Shown here piece by piece: positions 35,938 through 44,916 of a stretch of 64,000 bases of DNA. Made by a program: the position numbers and the translations under genes. The stretch lies in contig DCVL01000043.1 in NCBI GenBank assembly GCA_002328035.1, positions 62,001 to 126,000 of the forward strand. The letters run 5' to 3'. Each line of letters opens with the position of its first letter. Position 1 is the first letter of the stretch. The stretch comes from Geobacter sp. UBA2189 (GTDB lineage Bacteria; Desulfobacterota; Desulfuromonadia; Geobacterales; Pseudopelobacteraceae). Under the pieces are notes generated by a model. That model worked only from the letters and a program-made list of their open reading frames with translations, ran no database searches and had not been told where the DNA came from.

Positions 35938-36447
35938 TCAGGCCGCCAGATCGAGACGGTTGTCGGCTGCAGCCATAAGTTGCATGTCTGCGCTTCCGAT
36001 CAGGCGCTCGATATCGGTCAGGATCAACATCTGCTCGTTGACCGTGCCGATGCCGGTGATGTACTCGGCATTGATGCTGGAGCCGAATTCCGGGGCCGGC
36101 TTGATCTGTCCGGTCGGCAGGGTGACCACATCCGATACCCCATCCACCACCATCCCGATCACCCGGCTCAGCACATTAATGATGATCACCACCGTAAATT
36201 CATCGTAGATCACCTTGTCCAGGCCAAACTTGATCCGCATGTCAATGATCGGCACGATCACCCCACGCAGATTTATGACCCCCTTCATGAAGTCGGGGGC
36301 GTTGGCAATATGGGTCACCGAATCATAGCCCCTGATCTCCTGTACCTTGAGAATATCCATGGCATACTCCTCGTTGCCCAGGCTAAACGTAAGGTACTCC
36401 TGTGCCCCGCTTTCGGCTGTCATGCTGCTCTGTTCATCCATGCTCAT
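35938..36447 (-). CDS. cheW: Chemotaxis coupling protein CheW (cluster 1)
   Basis: 169 residues, a CheW-like beta-barrel with YLTFSLGNEEYAMDILKVQEI and the receptor-contact region MKGVINLRGVIVPIIDMR. Couples the MCP next door to CheA. A ribosome site GGAGGG precedes the start. The N-terminal 15 residues and Ala-rich C-terminal tail are longer than in minimal CheW proteins. Confidence 0.93.
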   Translation of the reverse strand: MSMDEQSSMTAESGAQEYLTFSLGNEEYAMDILKVQEIRGYDSVTHIANAPDFMKGVINLRGVIVPIIDMRIKFGLDKVIYDEFTVVIIINVLSRVIGMVVDGVSDVVTLPTGQIKPAPEFGSSINAEYITGIGTVNEQMLILTDIERLIGSADMQLMAAADNRLDLAA

Positions 36448-36482
36448 GGCACGCGCCCTCCTTTTTCAGAATCTGATTTATT

Positions 36483-36662
36483 TCAGGCGCAATCCGCACG
36501 CCAAAGACACTCATGCTGCCCACAGGTGGTCGCTCTATCACTGGCAAAGCAGGGCTGGTTCCCTTCAGCTTGCTGGATGGCACAGATCAGTTCGCTTTTT
36601 GTCGCCTTGCCTGTCTTGATATTGTGTTGCCTGGCGATCTGTTTGATTTCCTCGAGTTTCAT
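36483..36662 (-). CDS. Small SAP/Rho-N-like protein with a four-cysteine tail
   Basis: 59 residues, between cheW and cheA, with AAAGGAG eight bases before its ATG. The N-terminal half (MKLEEIKQIARQHNIK, then KATKSELICAIQQAEG) is a compact SAP / Rho-N-terminal-like helix-loop-helix, a fold that usually binds nucleic acid. The C-terminal half has four cysteines (C-x8-C-x4-C-x5-C) plus a histidine, which could hold zinc. It is too short for standard gene lists. A nucleic-acid-binding role in a chemotaxis operon would be unusual; function unknown. Confidence 0.72.
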   Translation of the reverse strand: MKLEEIKQIARQHNIKTGKATKSELICAIQQAEGNQPCFASDRATTCGQHECLWRADCA

Positions 36663-36695
36663 CTCTATTCTCCTTTGTACGCAGATATATTTACT

Positions 36696-38738
36696 CTATT
36701 GAGTCCGCCAGAGCCGAACCATGTCAACCGCATCCAGAATCAGGGCTACCTGGCCGCTGCCCAGTATGGTGGCTCCTGCGGTGCCGTCCACCTTCCGGTA
36801 ATTAGTTTCAATGCTTTTAATCACCACCTGATGTTGCCCCAGCAGTTCATCCACCAGAAGCGCCACACGCTCCCCCTCGGCATCAACCAGCATGATAACC
36901 GCCTCTTCAGGCCGCTGTACGGCTCCGGCAATAGAAAAGATCTCTCCCAGCCGCATCAGTGGGATGTATTCACCCCGGACATGCACGGTGGTATTATTGC
37001 GCCCAACCTCGTTCAAGTCAGAGCTGAGCGGTTGCAGGGACTCAATGATCGAGTTGAGCGGGACAATGAAGGTCTCGCCGCCCACCCGCACTGAAAGCCC
37101 GTCCAGTATGGCCAGGGTCAGCGGCAGGGAGATCACCACGCGGCTCCCCATACCATGCGATGAAAAAACATTAACGCGCCCACCCATGGCATGGACATTC
37201 CGCAGCACCACATCCATACCGACCCCGCGACCGGAGACATCGGTAACCTGATCAGCCGTAGAAAAACCAGGGGCAAAGATCAACTGCCAGACCTCTTCAT
37301 CGCTCATGTTGTCAGAGATCGGCAGCCCGTTTTGCACCGCCTTGGCCAGAATCCGCTCACGATTCAGTCCGGCACCGTCGTCGGCCACCTCCACCACTAC
37401 CCGTCCCCCCTGCTGTGCAGCCTTGAGGGTTATGGTGCCACCGGCTGGCTTGCCAGCGGTGACACGCGCCTCGGGCAATTCGATGCCGTGGTCAAGACTG
37501 TTGCGCACCAGGTGAGTCAGCGGGTCGGCCAGCTTTTCGACCAACCCCTTGTCCAGCTCGGTGGTTTCCCCCACCAGTTTCAGCTCAACCTGTTTACCCA
37601 GTTTTTCAGCCAGGTCATGCACCAGACGGGGAAAACGGCTGAAGATGAAGTTTATCGGCATCATACGGATCGACATGACGCTTTCCTGTAGGTCGCGGGT
37701 ATTACGTTCCAGAAGCGAAAGGGCGCGGTGCAGGTTTTCGTGCTGAACCGGATCAAGCTGGTGTGCGGACTGAGCCAGCATCGCCTGGGTGATGACCAAT
37801 TCTCCCATCTGGTTGATCAGCTGATCCACCTTTGCCACCCCGACCCTGATTGAGGATGCCTCACCAGTTTCGCCGGATCTGCGGCCATATGCGCCGGGAG
37901 CGGTCTCATGCTTGTCGTACAGACGGCGCCCCATGACTGTTCCGTTGTCGGGAGGCGGTTCTGATGGTTTTAAAGCCACAGCTGCGACACCTGGCGCCGC
38001 AGGAGCAAGCTTTTCGATACCAAGCTCATCTTCATCTGCCACGAACATAAAGACTTCCCGAATTTCCTCCAGGGGACGCTCGGTGGACAGGGTCATTTCC
38101 CAGCCCATCAGACAGCGGGTCGGATCATAGCCGTCAAGCTCCTGTTGCGGTTCAATCTTGCCGGTTACCGCAAAGTCACCCATGGTTGACAGTTCCTCAA
38201 AGATCGGCTCCATCCGCACCATGCGGTTATACAGATCGGCAGGGGGAGTGAAGACAATCCGGTAGGTTGAGATGGAGGCAGTTTCAGTTTGCTGCTGATA
38301 TGTTGCGTTAGCTGTCGGCTGAACCGGCCGGGAAGCTGGTGACGCAGCATCAGGGGCAGAGATCGTACTCAATTGTTCGCAAACGTGTTCAATAACCTGC
38401 TGATCCACTGCACTGCCGTCGCGGTGACCGGCCAGTTGCATGCTGATGGCATCGCCTGCCTGCAGGAAGATATCCACCATCTCTCCGGTCAGTGCGATTT
38501 CGTGGTGCCGAACCCGATCCAGCAGTGTCTCAAGGGTGTGAGTCACCACGGTCATATCGGGAAATCCGAAGGTTCCTGCTCCTCCCTTGATGGAGTGGGC
38601 TGCCCGGAATACGGCGTTTAGCTCTTCGTCATCAGGATTGGCCGGATCAATGGCAAGAAATATCCGCTCCATCTCTGCCAGATGCTCGGCGCTCTCATCA
38701 AAAAACACCTGATAGAATTGGCTGAGATCAACATTCAT
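36696..38738 (-). CDS. cheA: Chemotaxis histidine kinase CheA (cluster 1)
   Basis: 680 residues. P1 (Hpt) with His48 in FRAAHSIKGGAGTFGF. Then, at about 160-260, an extra alpha-beta domain (TYRIVFTPPADLYNRM, then GWEMTLSTERPLEEIREV) found in a subset of CheA proteins in the place of P2. Then P3 dimerisation (VDQLINQMGELVITQAM), P4 kinase (HLVRNSLDHGIE, DDGAGLN, GRGVGMDVV) and P5 CheW-like. It phosphorylates CheY and CheB. A SAP-like small gene follows and a STAS gene precedes. Confidence 0.94.
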   Translation of the reverse strand: MNVDLSQFYQVFFDESAEHLAEMERIFLAIDPANPDDEELNAVFRAAHSIKGGAGTFGFPDMTVVTHTLETLLDRVRHHEIALTGEMVDIFLQAGDAISMQLAGHRDGSAVDQQVIEHVCEQLSTISAPDAASPASRPVQPTANATYQQQTETASISTYRIVFTPPADLYNRMVRMEPIFEELSTMGDFAVTGKIEPQQELDGYDPTRCLMGWEMTLSTERPLEEIREVFMFVADEDELGIEKLAPAAPGVAAVALKPSEPPPDNGTVMGRRLYDKHETAPGAYGRRSGETGEASSIRVGVAKVDQLINQMGELVITQAMLAQSAHQLDPVQHENLHRALSLLERNTRDLQESVMSIRMMPINFIFSRFPRLVHDLAEKLGKQVELKLVGETTELDKGLVEKLADPLTHLVRNSLDHGIELPEARVTAGKPAGGTITLKAAQQGGRVVVEVADDGAGLNRERILAKAVQNGLPISDNMSDEEVWQLIFAPGFSTADQVTDVSGRGVGMDVVLRNVHAMGGRVNVFSSHGMGSRVVISLPLTLAILDGLSVRVGGETFIVPLNSIIESLQPLSSDLNEVGRNNTTVHVRGEYIPLMRLGEIFSIAGAVQRPEEAVIMLVDAEGERVALLVDELLGQHQVVIKSIETNYRKVDGTAGATILGSGQVALILDAVDMVRLWRTQ

Positions 38739-38783
38739 AATGAATCCCCAGGTACCTGCTCAGTCAGCCAGCCCACCATGATT

Positions 38784-39101
38784 CTAAGCCACATCAGGAT
38801 AATTATCGGTAAAGGACTGGTCAAGCCCCAGACGCTGGATAATCTGCTTCATTGCCTCAGGCAGATTAATCAGTTGTGCCTGTACACCCCGCATATTGGC
38901 GCACTGCATCCATACATGAAGAAGCTGGAGGCCACTCATGTCGATGCAGTCTATTTTGGCGCAATCAACATGCAGCCGTGTATTTTTAGCACCTGACAGC
39001 TGCTCAAGGGAATTGCTCAATGCGTCAACTTGGGTAACCACTCCGGCGATAGTCCAGTCTCCTGACAAATGATGTTCCTGTTCTGTTGTCTGGGTTTCCA
39101 T
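38784..39101 (-). CDS. STAS-domain protein (MlaB/anti-anti-sigma-like)
   Basis: 105 residues, a single STAS fold with the typical turn CAKIDCIDMSGLQLLHVWMQ, where the Ser of DMSG is the usual phosphorylation position. STAS proteins act as switches in partner-binding cascades. First gene of the chemotaxis operon, 45 bp before cheA. Similar STAS genes often accompany Geobacter-type che clusters; the partner is unknown. Confidence 0.85.
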   Translation of the reverse strand: METQTTEQEHHLSGDWTIAGVVTQVDALSNSLEQLSGAKNTRLHVDCAKIDCIDMSGLQLLHVWMQCANMRGVQAQLINLPEAMKQIIQRLGLDQSFTDNYPDVA

Positions 39102-39151
39102 ACCTCTCTCCTCTCAATATACGAAACACTCGTAGAAACTGATCTGTGTTT

Positions 39152-39167
39152 TACACATTACATGCCA
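39152..39167 (-). promoter_or_regulatory. Weak sigma-54-like promoter candidate before the chemotaxis operon
   Basis: On the minus strand TGGCATG-TAAT-GTGTA matches 9 of 12 specified bases of TGGCACG-N4-TTGCA. The -24 GG is present, but the -12 GC reads GT, so it may not be functional. A sigma-54 activator is encoded in the operon just upstream (42222-43700). The rest of the 263-bp gap 39102-39364 is AT-rich and holds nothing else I can name. Confidence 0.3.
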
Positions 39168-39364
39168 AGGCCAAAAACAGTAATAAGCTTTTAATTTCAT
39201 TATATTAGAGAGGAGACAAATCTATCTGAAGGTAAGAAATTTACCTTGAGAAGAGTTGCAGGGGGGGCAGACAGGGATAATCAAAATAGTAACAGGCAGT
39301 TAGAGCAGGTAAATATTTTGCCGGGTGGGAATTTTTTTTACTTAAGGAAGCAGATCAATTTTGC

Positions 39365-42211
39365 TCAGCAATCGGAACCGGTTCGATAGGCAGCCTTTAT
39401 GCACAACTCATCAATCTGTTGTAACAATGCTTCAAAGTCAATCGGCTTCGAAGCGTAGCCACTAAAACCAGCCGAAAGAAAACTCTCAACATCCCGGTAA
39501 AAGGCATGAGCCGTCATGGCTATAGCAGGGATTAATGCATCGATTCCGACCCGTTCGCCGGAACGGATGATCCGCACCACTTCCAGGCCATCCATATCTG
39601 GCATGGAAATATCGGAGAGAACAATGTCAAACTGTTGCCGCTGCAACGCATCAAGCAGCCCAGCTCCATTTGCCGCCTCCGTCACCTGATATCCCCTGCG
39701 CCGCAGTAGTGTCGCGGTGGTAGCCCTCCCCAGCTCTTCATCATCAGCCAGCAGAATATGCCATGGCATGACTGGCTTGGAATCTCTTGATCGCTGCTTT
39801 TGTGGCGGTGCCTGACAGACGGTAACCGGCAGTAACAGGCTAAACACAGATCCCTCGTCAGGTACGCTTGACAAGGAAATCGTCCCCCCCATCATCTCGG
39901 TCAGTCGTCGGCAGATGGCTAATCCCAGGCCGGTTCCGGTGTGGTGGCGAGTGTTCAGAGCTTCCAACTGGGTAAAGCTGTCAAAGATCGAATCCTGCTT
40001 GTCCAGCGGGATGCCTTTGCCGGTATCCTGCACAGAGATCACCAGCATGACCGTATCTGGCTCATAACCGACTACCGACCCATTTTGCGTGATTTCCAGC
40101 GTAACCGTTCCGTGATCGGTGAATTTTATGGCGTTACTGAGCAGGTTAGAGATGATCTGGCGCAGACGCTGCTGGTCGCCGGATATATAGGCAGGCAGAT
40201 CGTCGGCCAGCAAGGGGATCAGCTCGATCTCTTTTTGTTTCGCGCTGACGGCAAATATCCGCACCAGTTGCCAAGCTGTGGAAAAGATTGAAAATATTTC
40301 GCTGTTCAGTTCCAATTTTCCGGCCTCAATCTTGGAAAAATCCAGCACATCATTGAGAACCTGTAGCAGCATCTCCGAGGCACTCCGACAGTCCTTGAGA
40401 TATTGACGTTGATCTGGCGCAAGCTGCGAAGTTTCAAGCAGCTCGATATTCCCCAGCAAGGCGGAGAGCGGAGTGCGGATCTCGTGGCTCATGGTAGCCA
40501 GGAAGGATGACTTGGCCTGGCTGGCTACCTCAGCGGCCACCTTGGCCTGCCTCAAATTATTTTCGGCAAGCATCCGCTCTGTGATATCGTGGCCAACACC
40601 AATAAATTGCCATCCGCCCTGTTTATCCATATAGGGCGAACCGTTGGCAACAAACCAGCGCCAGGAGCCATCGGCATGCCTGACCCGATAGGGCGGACTT
40701 GTCTTGACCTCCCCGCCACGCAGTATGTAGGCCAGATATACAACGCAGGGTGAAACATCATCTGGATGCACAAACTGAGCAAAATTTTTTCCAAGCACCT
40801 CGCTAACCGGATAGCCAAAATGACGTTCCCATGCACGGGATGCAAACTGAAAATCACCCTCTGGATTCAGTGCAAAGATGACATCAAACGAATTATCCAG
40901 ATAGGCCTTGATCTCTTCCCTGCTTGCCCGCAACGCCTCTTCCACCCACTTGCGCTTCAGCAGGTTAAACAGCTTCTCCATCAGGACAGTCAGCGCATTG
41001 AGATCAGATTGGGTGTACTCCTCCTCCTTGTTTGCCGCAGCCGCAACAGCGACAATCCGGTCACCATCAAAGATCGGAACCGCCATAAACCGCTTGATCG
41101 GGATATGTCCAACCGGACAACCTCTCTTTTGGGGATGCGGGGCAGCATAATCATTGACCACGATCGGAACCCTCTGTCGGACAGGCTCACCCCACAGGCC
41201 CGCCTCGGCAATCGGAAACTCCAGCGGAGCAGAATCCATGACGCAATGATCCATCACCCCTTGTGACCATGCCGTAATGGTCATGAACGTTTCAGCGTCA
41301 TCCATAAAACCGATAAAGGCAAACTCGCTCTGGACGGTTGTCAGAACCGCTTCAAGAGAAAAGGCAAGGATTTCATCCTGCGTGAGGTCTGACAAGGCAC
41401 TGAGCTGCAATAACAGCTCAAGTCTTTTTTCATTCAGTTCCCGCTCCAGTTCGGAGTGCTTGCGATCAGTAATATCCCGCCCCACGCCCTGGAATTCAAT
41501 GATGCCGCCCTCGGGGGTATAGATACCCCTGTGGATCCAGTGCTGCCAGCGCACTGTTTTGTCAGGGAAGATTACCCTGTGTTCAACGTTCACAACCGGA
41601 CTGTCAGGAGTGATCCTCTTAAGCTGCTCCAGCACCGTGGCAAGGTCTGGTTCAGGGATCTGCGGGATGTAGTTGTGGCCGATCAGTTCCCTGCGCTGCT
41701 TGCCGAAACAACGCAGATAGGCCTCATTGACAAAGGAAAGCCTGCCGTCCAGCCTATAGCGGCAGATCAGGTCGGTCTGATCCTCAACAACAGCATGATA
41801 GCGTGCCTCACCTTCCAGCAAGGCCTGTTCTGCCTGTTTTCGGTCAGTTATATCACGCAGAAATGCAACAAGCTGTTGTTGTGACTCTATATAGGTTGTA
41901 CTGACTTCAACATGGAAGATGCGCCCGTCTTTTGCCCTGTGTCTGCTTTCAAAGTGATCAACACCGGTTGCAATGAGCTGTTGTAGATGCAGGGCAGTCT
42001 CTTGTGCAGACTCGGCAGCTTCAATATCTGCAACTGAAAGTTGGAGCAATTCTTCCCTGCTGTAACCGGACATCCTGCAATAGGTGGCATTTACATCCAG
42101 TAATGTACCGCCGTTATCCAAAAGGAAAAATCCAAACAGATCCGTCGCAAGCATGGCTTGGCATTGCTCAGCATATCTGCTGAGTTCTGATTCAGGCTGT
42201 AAATGTTTCAT
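39365..42211 (-). CDS. Multi-sensor hybrid histidine kinase (PAS, GAF, receiver)
   Basis: 948 residues from the ATG at 42211. Order: PAS (about 15-135), PAS/PAC (140-260, with VNVEHRVIFPDKTVRWQHW), a GAF domain (about 280-430, RVPIVVNDYAAPHPQKRGCP), a third PAS (about 450-565, YRVRHADGSWRWFV), H-box MSHEIRTPLSALLGNIELL, an ATPase domain (NLLSNAIKFTDHG, DTGKGIP, GTGLGLAICRRLTEM) and a C-terminal receiver (VLSDISMPDMDGL). No membrane helix, so an intracellular signal is likely. It ends an operon with the sigma-54 regulator and the small kinase upstream. Confidence 0.92.
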   Translation of the reverse strand: MKHLQPESELSRYAEQCQAMLATDLFGFFLLDNGGTLLDVNATYCRMSGYSREELLQLSVADIEAAESAQETALHLQQLIATGVDHFESRHRAKDGRIFHVEVSTTYIESQQQLVAFLRDITDRKQAEQALLEGEARYHAVVEDQTDLICRYRLDGRLSFVNEAYLRCFGKQRRELIGHNYIPQIPEPDLATVLEQLKRITPDSPVVNVEHRVIFPDKTVRWQHWIHRGIYTPEGGIIEFQGVGRDITDRKHSELERELNEKRLELLLQLSALSDLTQDEILAFSLEAVLTTVQSEFAFIGFMDDAETFMTITAWSQGVMDHCVMDSAPLEFPIAEAGLWGEPVRQRVPIVVNDYAAPHPQKRGCPVGHIPIKRFMAVPIFDGDRIVAVAAAANKEEEYTQSDLNALTVLMEKLFNLLKRKWVEEALRASREEIKAYLDNSFDVIFALNPEGDFQFASRAWERHFGYPVSEVLGKNFAQFVHPDDVSPCVVYLAYILRGGEVKTSPPYRVRHADGSWRWFVANGSPYMDKQGGWQFIGVGHDITERMLAENNLRQAKVAAEVASQAKSSFLATMSHEIRTPLSALLGNIELLETSQLAPDQRQYLKDCRSASEMLLQVLNDVLDFSKIEAGKLELNSEIFSIFSTAWQLVRIFAVSAKQKEIELIPLLADDLPAYISGDQQRLRQIISNLLSNAIKFTDHGTVTLEITQNGSVVGYEPDTVMLVISVQDTGKGIPLDKQDSIFDSFTQLEALNTRHHTGTGLGLAICRRLTEMMGGTISLSSVPDEGSVFSLLLPVTVCQAPPQKQRSRDSKPVMPWHILLADDEELGRATTATLLRRRGYQVTEAANGAGLLDALQRQQFDIVLSDISMPDMDGLEVVRIIRSGERVGIDALIPAIAMTAHAFYRDVESFLSAGFSGYASKPIDFEALLQQIDELCIKAAYRTGSDC

Positions 42212-42221
42212 TGTTGTGCCT

Positions 42222-43700
42222 CTATACGTTAAACAGATCCTCCATGGGTGCCAGATCAAACTTTCTGGTTTTTTCAGGAGTAGAACTCAATTTTCGCCGA
42301 CGATTTGTTACAGTCTGACGGGTTATGCCGAGCATGGCAGCAGCCAGATTGAGGTTTCCTGCTGTGCGCCGAAGCGCCTCGTTGATCAGGTACTCCTCTG
42401 CCTCATCGACCGTTGGGAAATGCCCGAAGACGGTCTCGATGTTCTGCTCCATCATCGTCACCGGAGCTCCCCTGTCGGAGACACCCTCTGTATCATCCCA
42501 CTGTCCGTTACAGGGCTGAATCATCAAATCACCACCGCTATAGCGAGCCACAGCATCATAGATCATAGCCTTCAGTTCTCGTACATTGCCGGGAAATGCA
42601 TGCCGGATCAGACACGCAACCAGATTGTCTGAAGCGATCGGCTTCTCCTTATGATAGTCAGTTGCTGCCTCGGTGAGAAAATGAGCCACTAACAACGGGA
42701 TATCTTCGAGCCGATCCCGCAACGGCGGGATATGAATGGTATGTGTGGAAAGTCGATAGAGCAGGTCGCGCCGGAACTGTTTCTGTGCGACACGCTCAAC
42801 CAGATTCTGGTTGGTTGCTGCCACGATATGTGCGGTCGACTTTTTGAGCAGATCAGAACCGACCTGGTAATATTCCCCTTCCTGCAGCAATCGCATCAGC
42901 TTGATCTGTGAACGTTCCTCCAGATCTCCGATCTCGTCCAGAAACAGGGTGCCACCGGCAGCGCGACTGATCAGCCCTTCCCTAGCCTGATCAGCACCGG
43001 TAAAGGCTCCTTTTTTGTGTCCAAAGAGTGTGTCTGAAAAGGTTGCATCATCGAGTCCGGCCACATTTACACTGATAAAGTCACCATTTACCTGGCTGAG
43101 TGAATGCACGGCATGGGCAATCAACTCTTTACCGACGCCAGTTTCACCGGTAATCAGGATCGGCTGCTGTGACCGGGCAACCACTTCCACATACTGGAAC
43201 AAAGCCCGCATCTTGTTGCTACGGGTCTTGATCGCGGCAAAGGCATCAGGATGTTCGAGGGAATCCTCCAGTAATCGCTTTTTCAGGGAAAGGAGTTCAC
43301 CCTGCATGGCATTTATCCGCAGGGCATTTGATACGCAGGCGATCAGACGGCTGGCCTCTACCGGCTTGCTCAGGTAGTCCAGCGCCCCCTGTTTCATACA
43401 TTCAACCGCAATATTCAGCTCGTTGGCGCCCGAAATAACAACCACCTGTACGTCTGGGTATTCATGTCGAATCGCTTTAAGCAGCTCTTGGCCAGACAGA
43501 TGCGGCATGAACAGATCCAGAAGTACAAGCGCCGCACCATGTTCCTTGAGAAACGGTAATACCTGGCGGCTATCGCAGATGATCTGCACGTTGTTAACCC
43601 GCGCTTCACGCAAGGTCAGGCTCATCACCTTGCAGGCGATTTCATCATCGTCCACAAGGAACACGGGCAGGTGTGAAGAAGGGAGGTCAGTCGTGTTCAT
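42222..43700 (-). CDS. Sigma-54-dependent response regulator of the signalling operon
   Basis: 492 residues from the ATG at 43700. Receiver with Asp62 (LVLLDLFMPHLSG), AAA+ domain with Walker A GETGVGKE, GAFTGA in the sigma-54 loop (GHKKGAFTGADQ), Walker B LFLDEIGDLEE, and a C-terminal Fis-type helix-turn-helix (LNLAAAMLGITRQTVTNRRRKL). It overlaps the preceding kinase gene by 14 bp. The homologous segment PLRDRLEDIP uses CGG codons, while the NtrC at 5211 uses AGA/AGG in the same place. Confidence 0.9.
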   Translation of the reverse strand: MNTTDLPSSHLPVFLVDDDEIACKVMSLTLREARVNNVQIICDSRQVLPFLKEHGAALVLLDLFMPHLSGQELLKAIRHEYPDVQVVVISGANELNIAVECMKQGALDYLSKPVEASRLIACVSNALRINAMQGELLSLKKRLLEDSLEHPDAFAAIKTRSNKMRALFQYVEVVARSQQPILITGETGVGKELIAHAVHSLSQVNGDFISVNVAGLDDATFSDTLFGHKKGAFTGADQAREGLISRAAGGTLFLDEIGDLEERSQIKLMRLLQEGEYYQVGSDLLKKSTAHIVAATNQNLVERVAQKQFRRDLLYRLSTHTIHIPPLRDRLEDIPLLVAHFLTEAATDYHKEKPIASDNLVACLIRHAFPGNVRELKAMIYDAVARYSGGDLMIQPCNGQWDDTEGVSDRGAPVTMMEQNIETVFGHFPTVDEAEEYLINEALRRTAGNLNLAAAMLGITRQTVTNRRRKLSSTPEKTRKFDLAPMEDLFNV

Positions 43701-44529
43701 TGGTTGGACTTTCTTTTGGCTCAGGAAGCGGTAACTCGACAAGAATGATGGTTCCAAGTCCCGGTTCAGAATCGATACGCATGGCACCATTATGAGCCTT
43801 GATGATCTGCTTGGCGACCGTCAGTCCCAATCCTGTGCAGCCCTGATCTGCCCAAGTGGTAAAAAATGGTTTCGTAATCATCGGAAGAATAACTGGCGCA
43901 ATTCCGCAGCCCTGATCGCAGACCCTTAGCTCCACCTGCCTGGTCTGCCGATTATGAGACACAGAGAGCTTTACCGCACAAGATCGCTCAGGTAGAGAGA
44001 TCAATGCATTTATCAACAGGTTCTGCATGGCCTGAAGTAACTGCTGGCCGTTACCGGACAATAGCGGCAGATTGTCTTCAATTTGCAGCTTGAAATGGCT
44101 GGTCCGTTCTCGAATCTGGTGCTGAAGCATCTGAGGACAGAGGGAGACCAGCTGGTGGATGTTCACTTCCGTCCGTGCTGTAGCAATGGAGCCTCTCCCT
44201 GTCATTTCCGAGAGGTGGTTTACAAACTGGTTAAGGCGGGATGCCGAGATGCCAATATTCTCTATCACCTGTGGCATGGTTGCCAGGATGCTCTCCCCAG
44301 CCTCCAAGTTCTCCTTGAACGGCCTACAGGATTCTTCGTCCAGTTCAGATAGCTGTCCGCTGATATCTTCAACATAGTTTTTCAGCAGCTCACTTGACAA
44401 CAGAATAGAATTAATCGGATTTCTAAAAACATGGCAGAAACCGCGCAATAAGAAGGTCTGATTGTTGGCGTGGTTAATCTGCGCAAGGTGTTCGAGTGGA
44501 TAGCTTATACGATTTGCTTCCTGCATCAT
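43687..44529 (-). CDS. Soluble histidine kinase with a degenerate-looking H-box
   Basis: 280 residues from the ATG at 44529, following AAGG. The H-box reads FLLRGFCHVFRNPINSILLSSE, with His33 followed by F-R-N-P rather than the usual E-x-x-N/T-P; the N box (NLLINALISLPER) and G boxes (VCDQGCGIAP, CTGLGLTVAKQI) are present. No sensor domain. It probably feeds the sigma-54 regulator that overlaps it. Confidence 0.85.
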   Translation of the reverse strand: MMQEANRISYPLEHLAQINHANNQTFLLRGFCHVFRNPINSILLSSELLKNYVEDISGQLSELDEESCRPFKENLEAGESILATMPQVIENIGISASRLNQFVNHLSEMTGRGSIATARTEVNIHQLVSLCPQMLQHQIRERTSHFKLQIEDNLPLLSGNGQQLLQAMQNLLINALISLPERSCAVKLSVSHNRQTRQVELRVCDQGCGIAPVILPMITKPFFTTWADQGCTGLGLTVAKQIIKAHNGAMRIDSEPGLGTIILVELPLPEPKESPTNEHD

Positions 44530-44556
44530 GGTTACCTTCTGCTTCAACTTGATTTA

Positions 44557-44616
44557 GAACAGATAGCCCGCAATCCGTCCCCTGTTACATGTTCAATATC
44601 TGTTCGCAGAGAACAT
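44557..44616. promoter_or_regulatory. Cluster of GAACA/TGTTC dyads upstream of the kinase operon
   Basis: GAACAGATA (44557-44565) and TATCTGTTC (44597-44605) are perfect inverted copies; ATGTTC (44589-44594) and GAACAT (44611-44616) form a second dyad. Four copies of the same pentamer in 60 bp directly before a start codon suggest an operator for a dimeric regulator. Confidence 0.4.
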
Positions 44617-44767
44617 ACATGGGATGATAAGATCACGGAAAATCACGTAGTTTACAAATTGTTACCATAGAATTGCGGTTTTGCAAGTTGACGGGAAGCG
44701 GAAAGGTATTTTTTTGGGCTGAGTTACTCCAGTGAGCAGGGGGAAACAAGATACAACGGCAGAATGT

Positions 44768-44797
44768 AAAAAGCCCGCCGATTGAAAACCGTCGAGC
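44768..44797 (-). terminator. Intrinsic terminator of the prfA-prmC-hpt-permease operon
   Basis: Read on the minus strand: GCTCG-A-CGG, a short loop, TCG-G-CGGGC, then a T-run. It lies 250 bp beyond the permease stop because a palindromic element (44917-45035) stands in between. In the 520-bp gap 44530-45049 this, the dyads and the palindromic element are all I can name. Confidence 0.5.
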
Positions 44798-44916
44798 CTG
44801 GATATACAGATTTGGTTCAAATCAGGGAGGGTAGACAGAAACCTTCGAGCATTCACAAGACAAATTTTAGTCAATCTTTTCCAAAATGCGTGTCGTTTCA
44901 GCAAATGATTATGCAA

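Noticed and set aside
44805..44835. GGTTCAAATC stretch resembling a tRNA T-loop
   Set aside because: No acceptor stem, D-arm or anticodon arm can be drawn around it on either strand.
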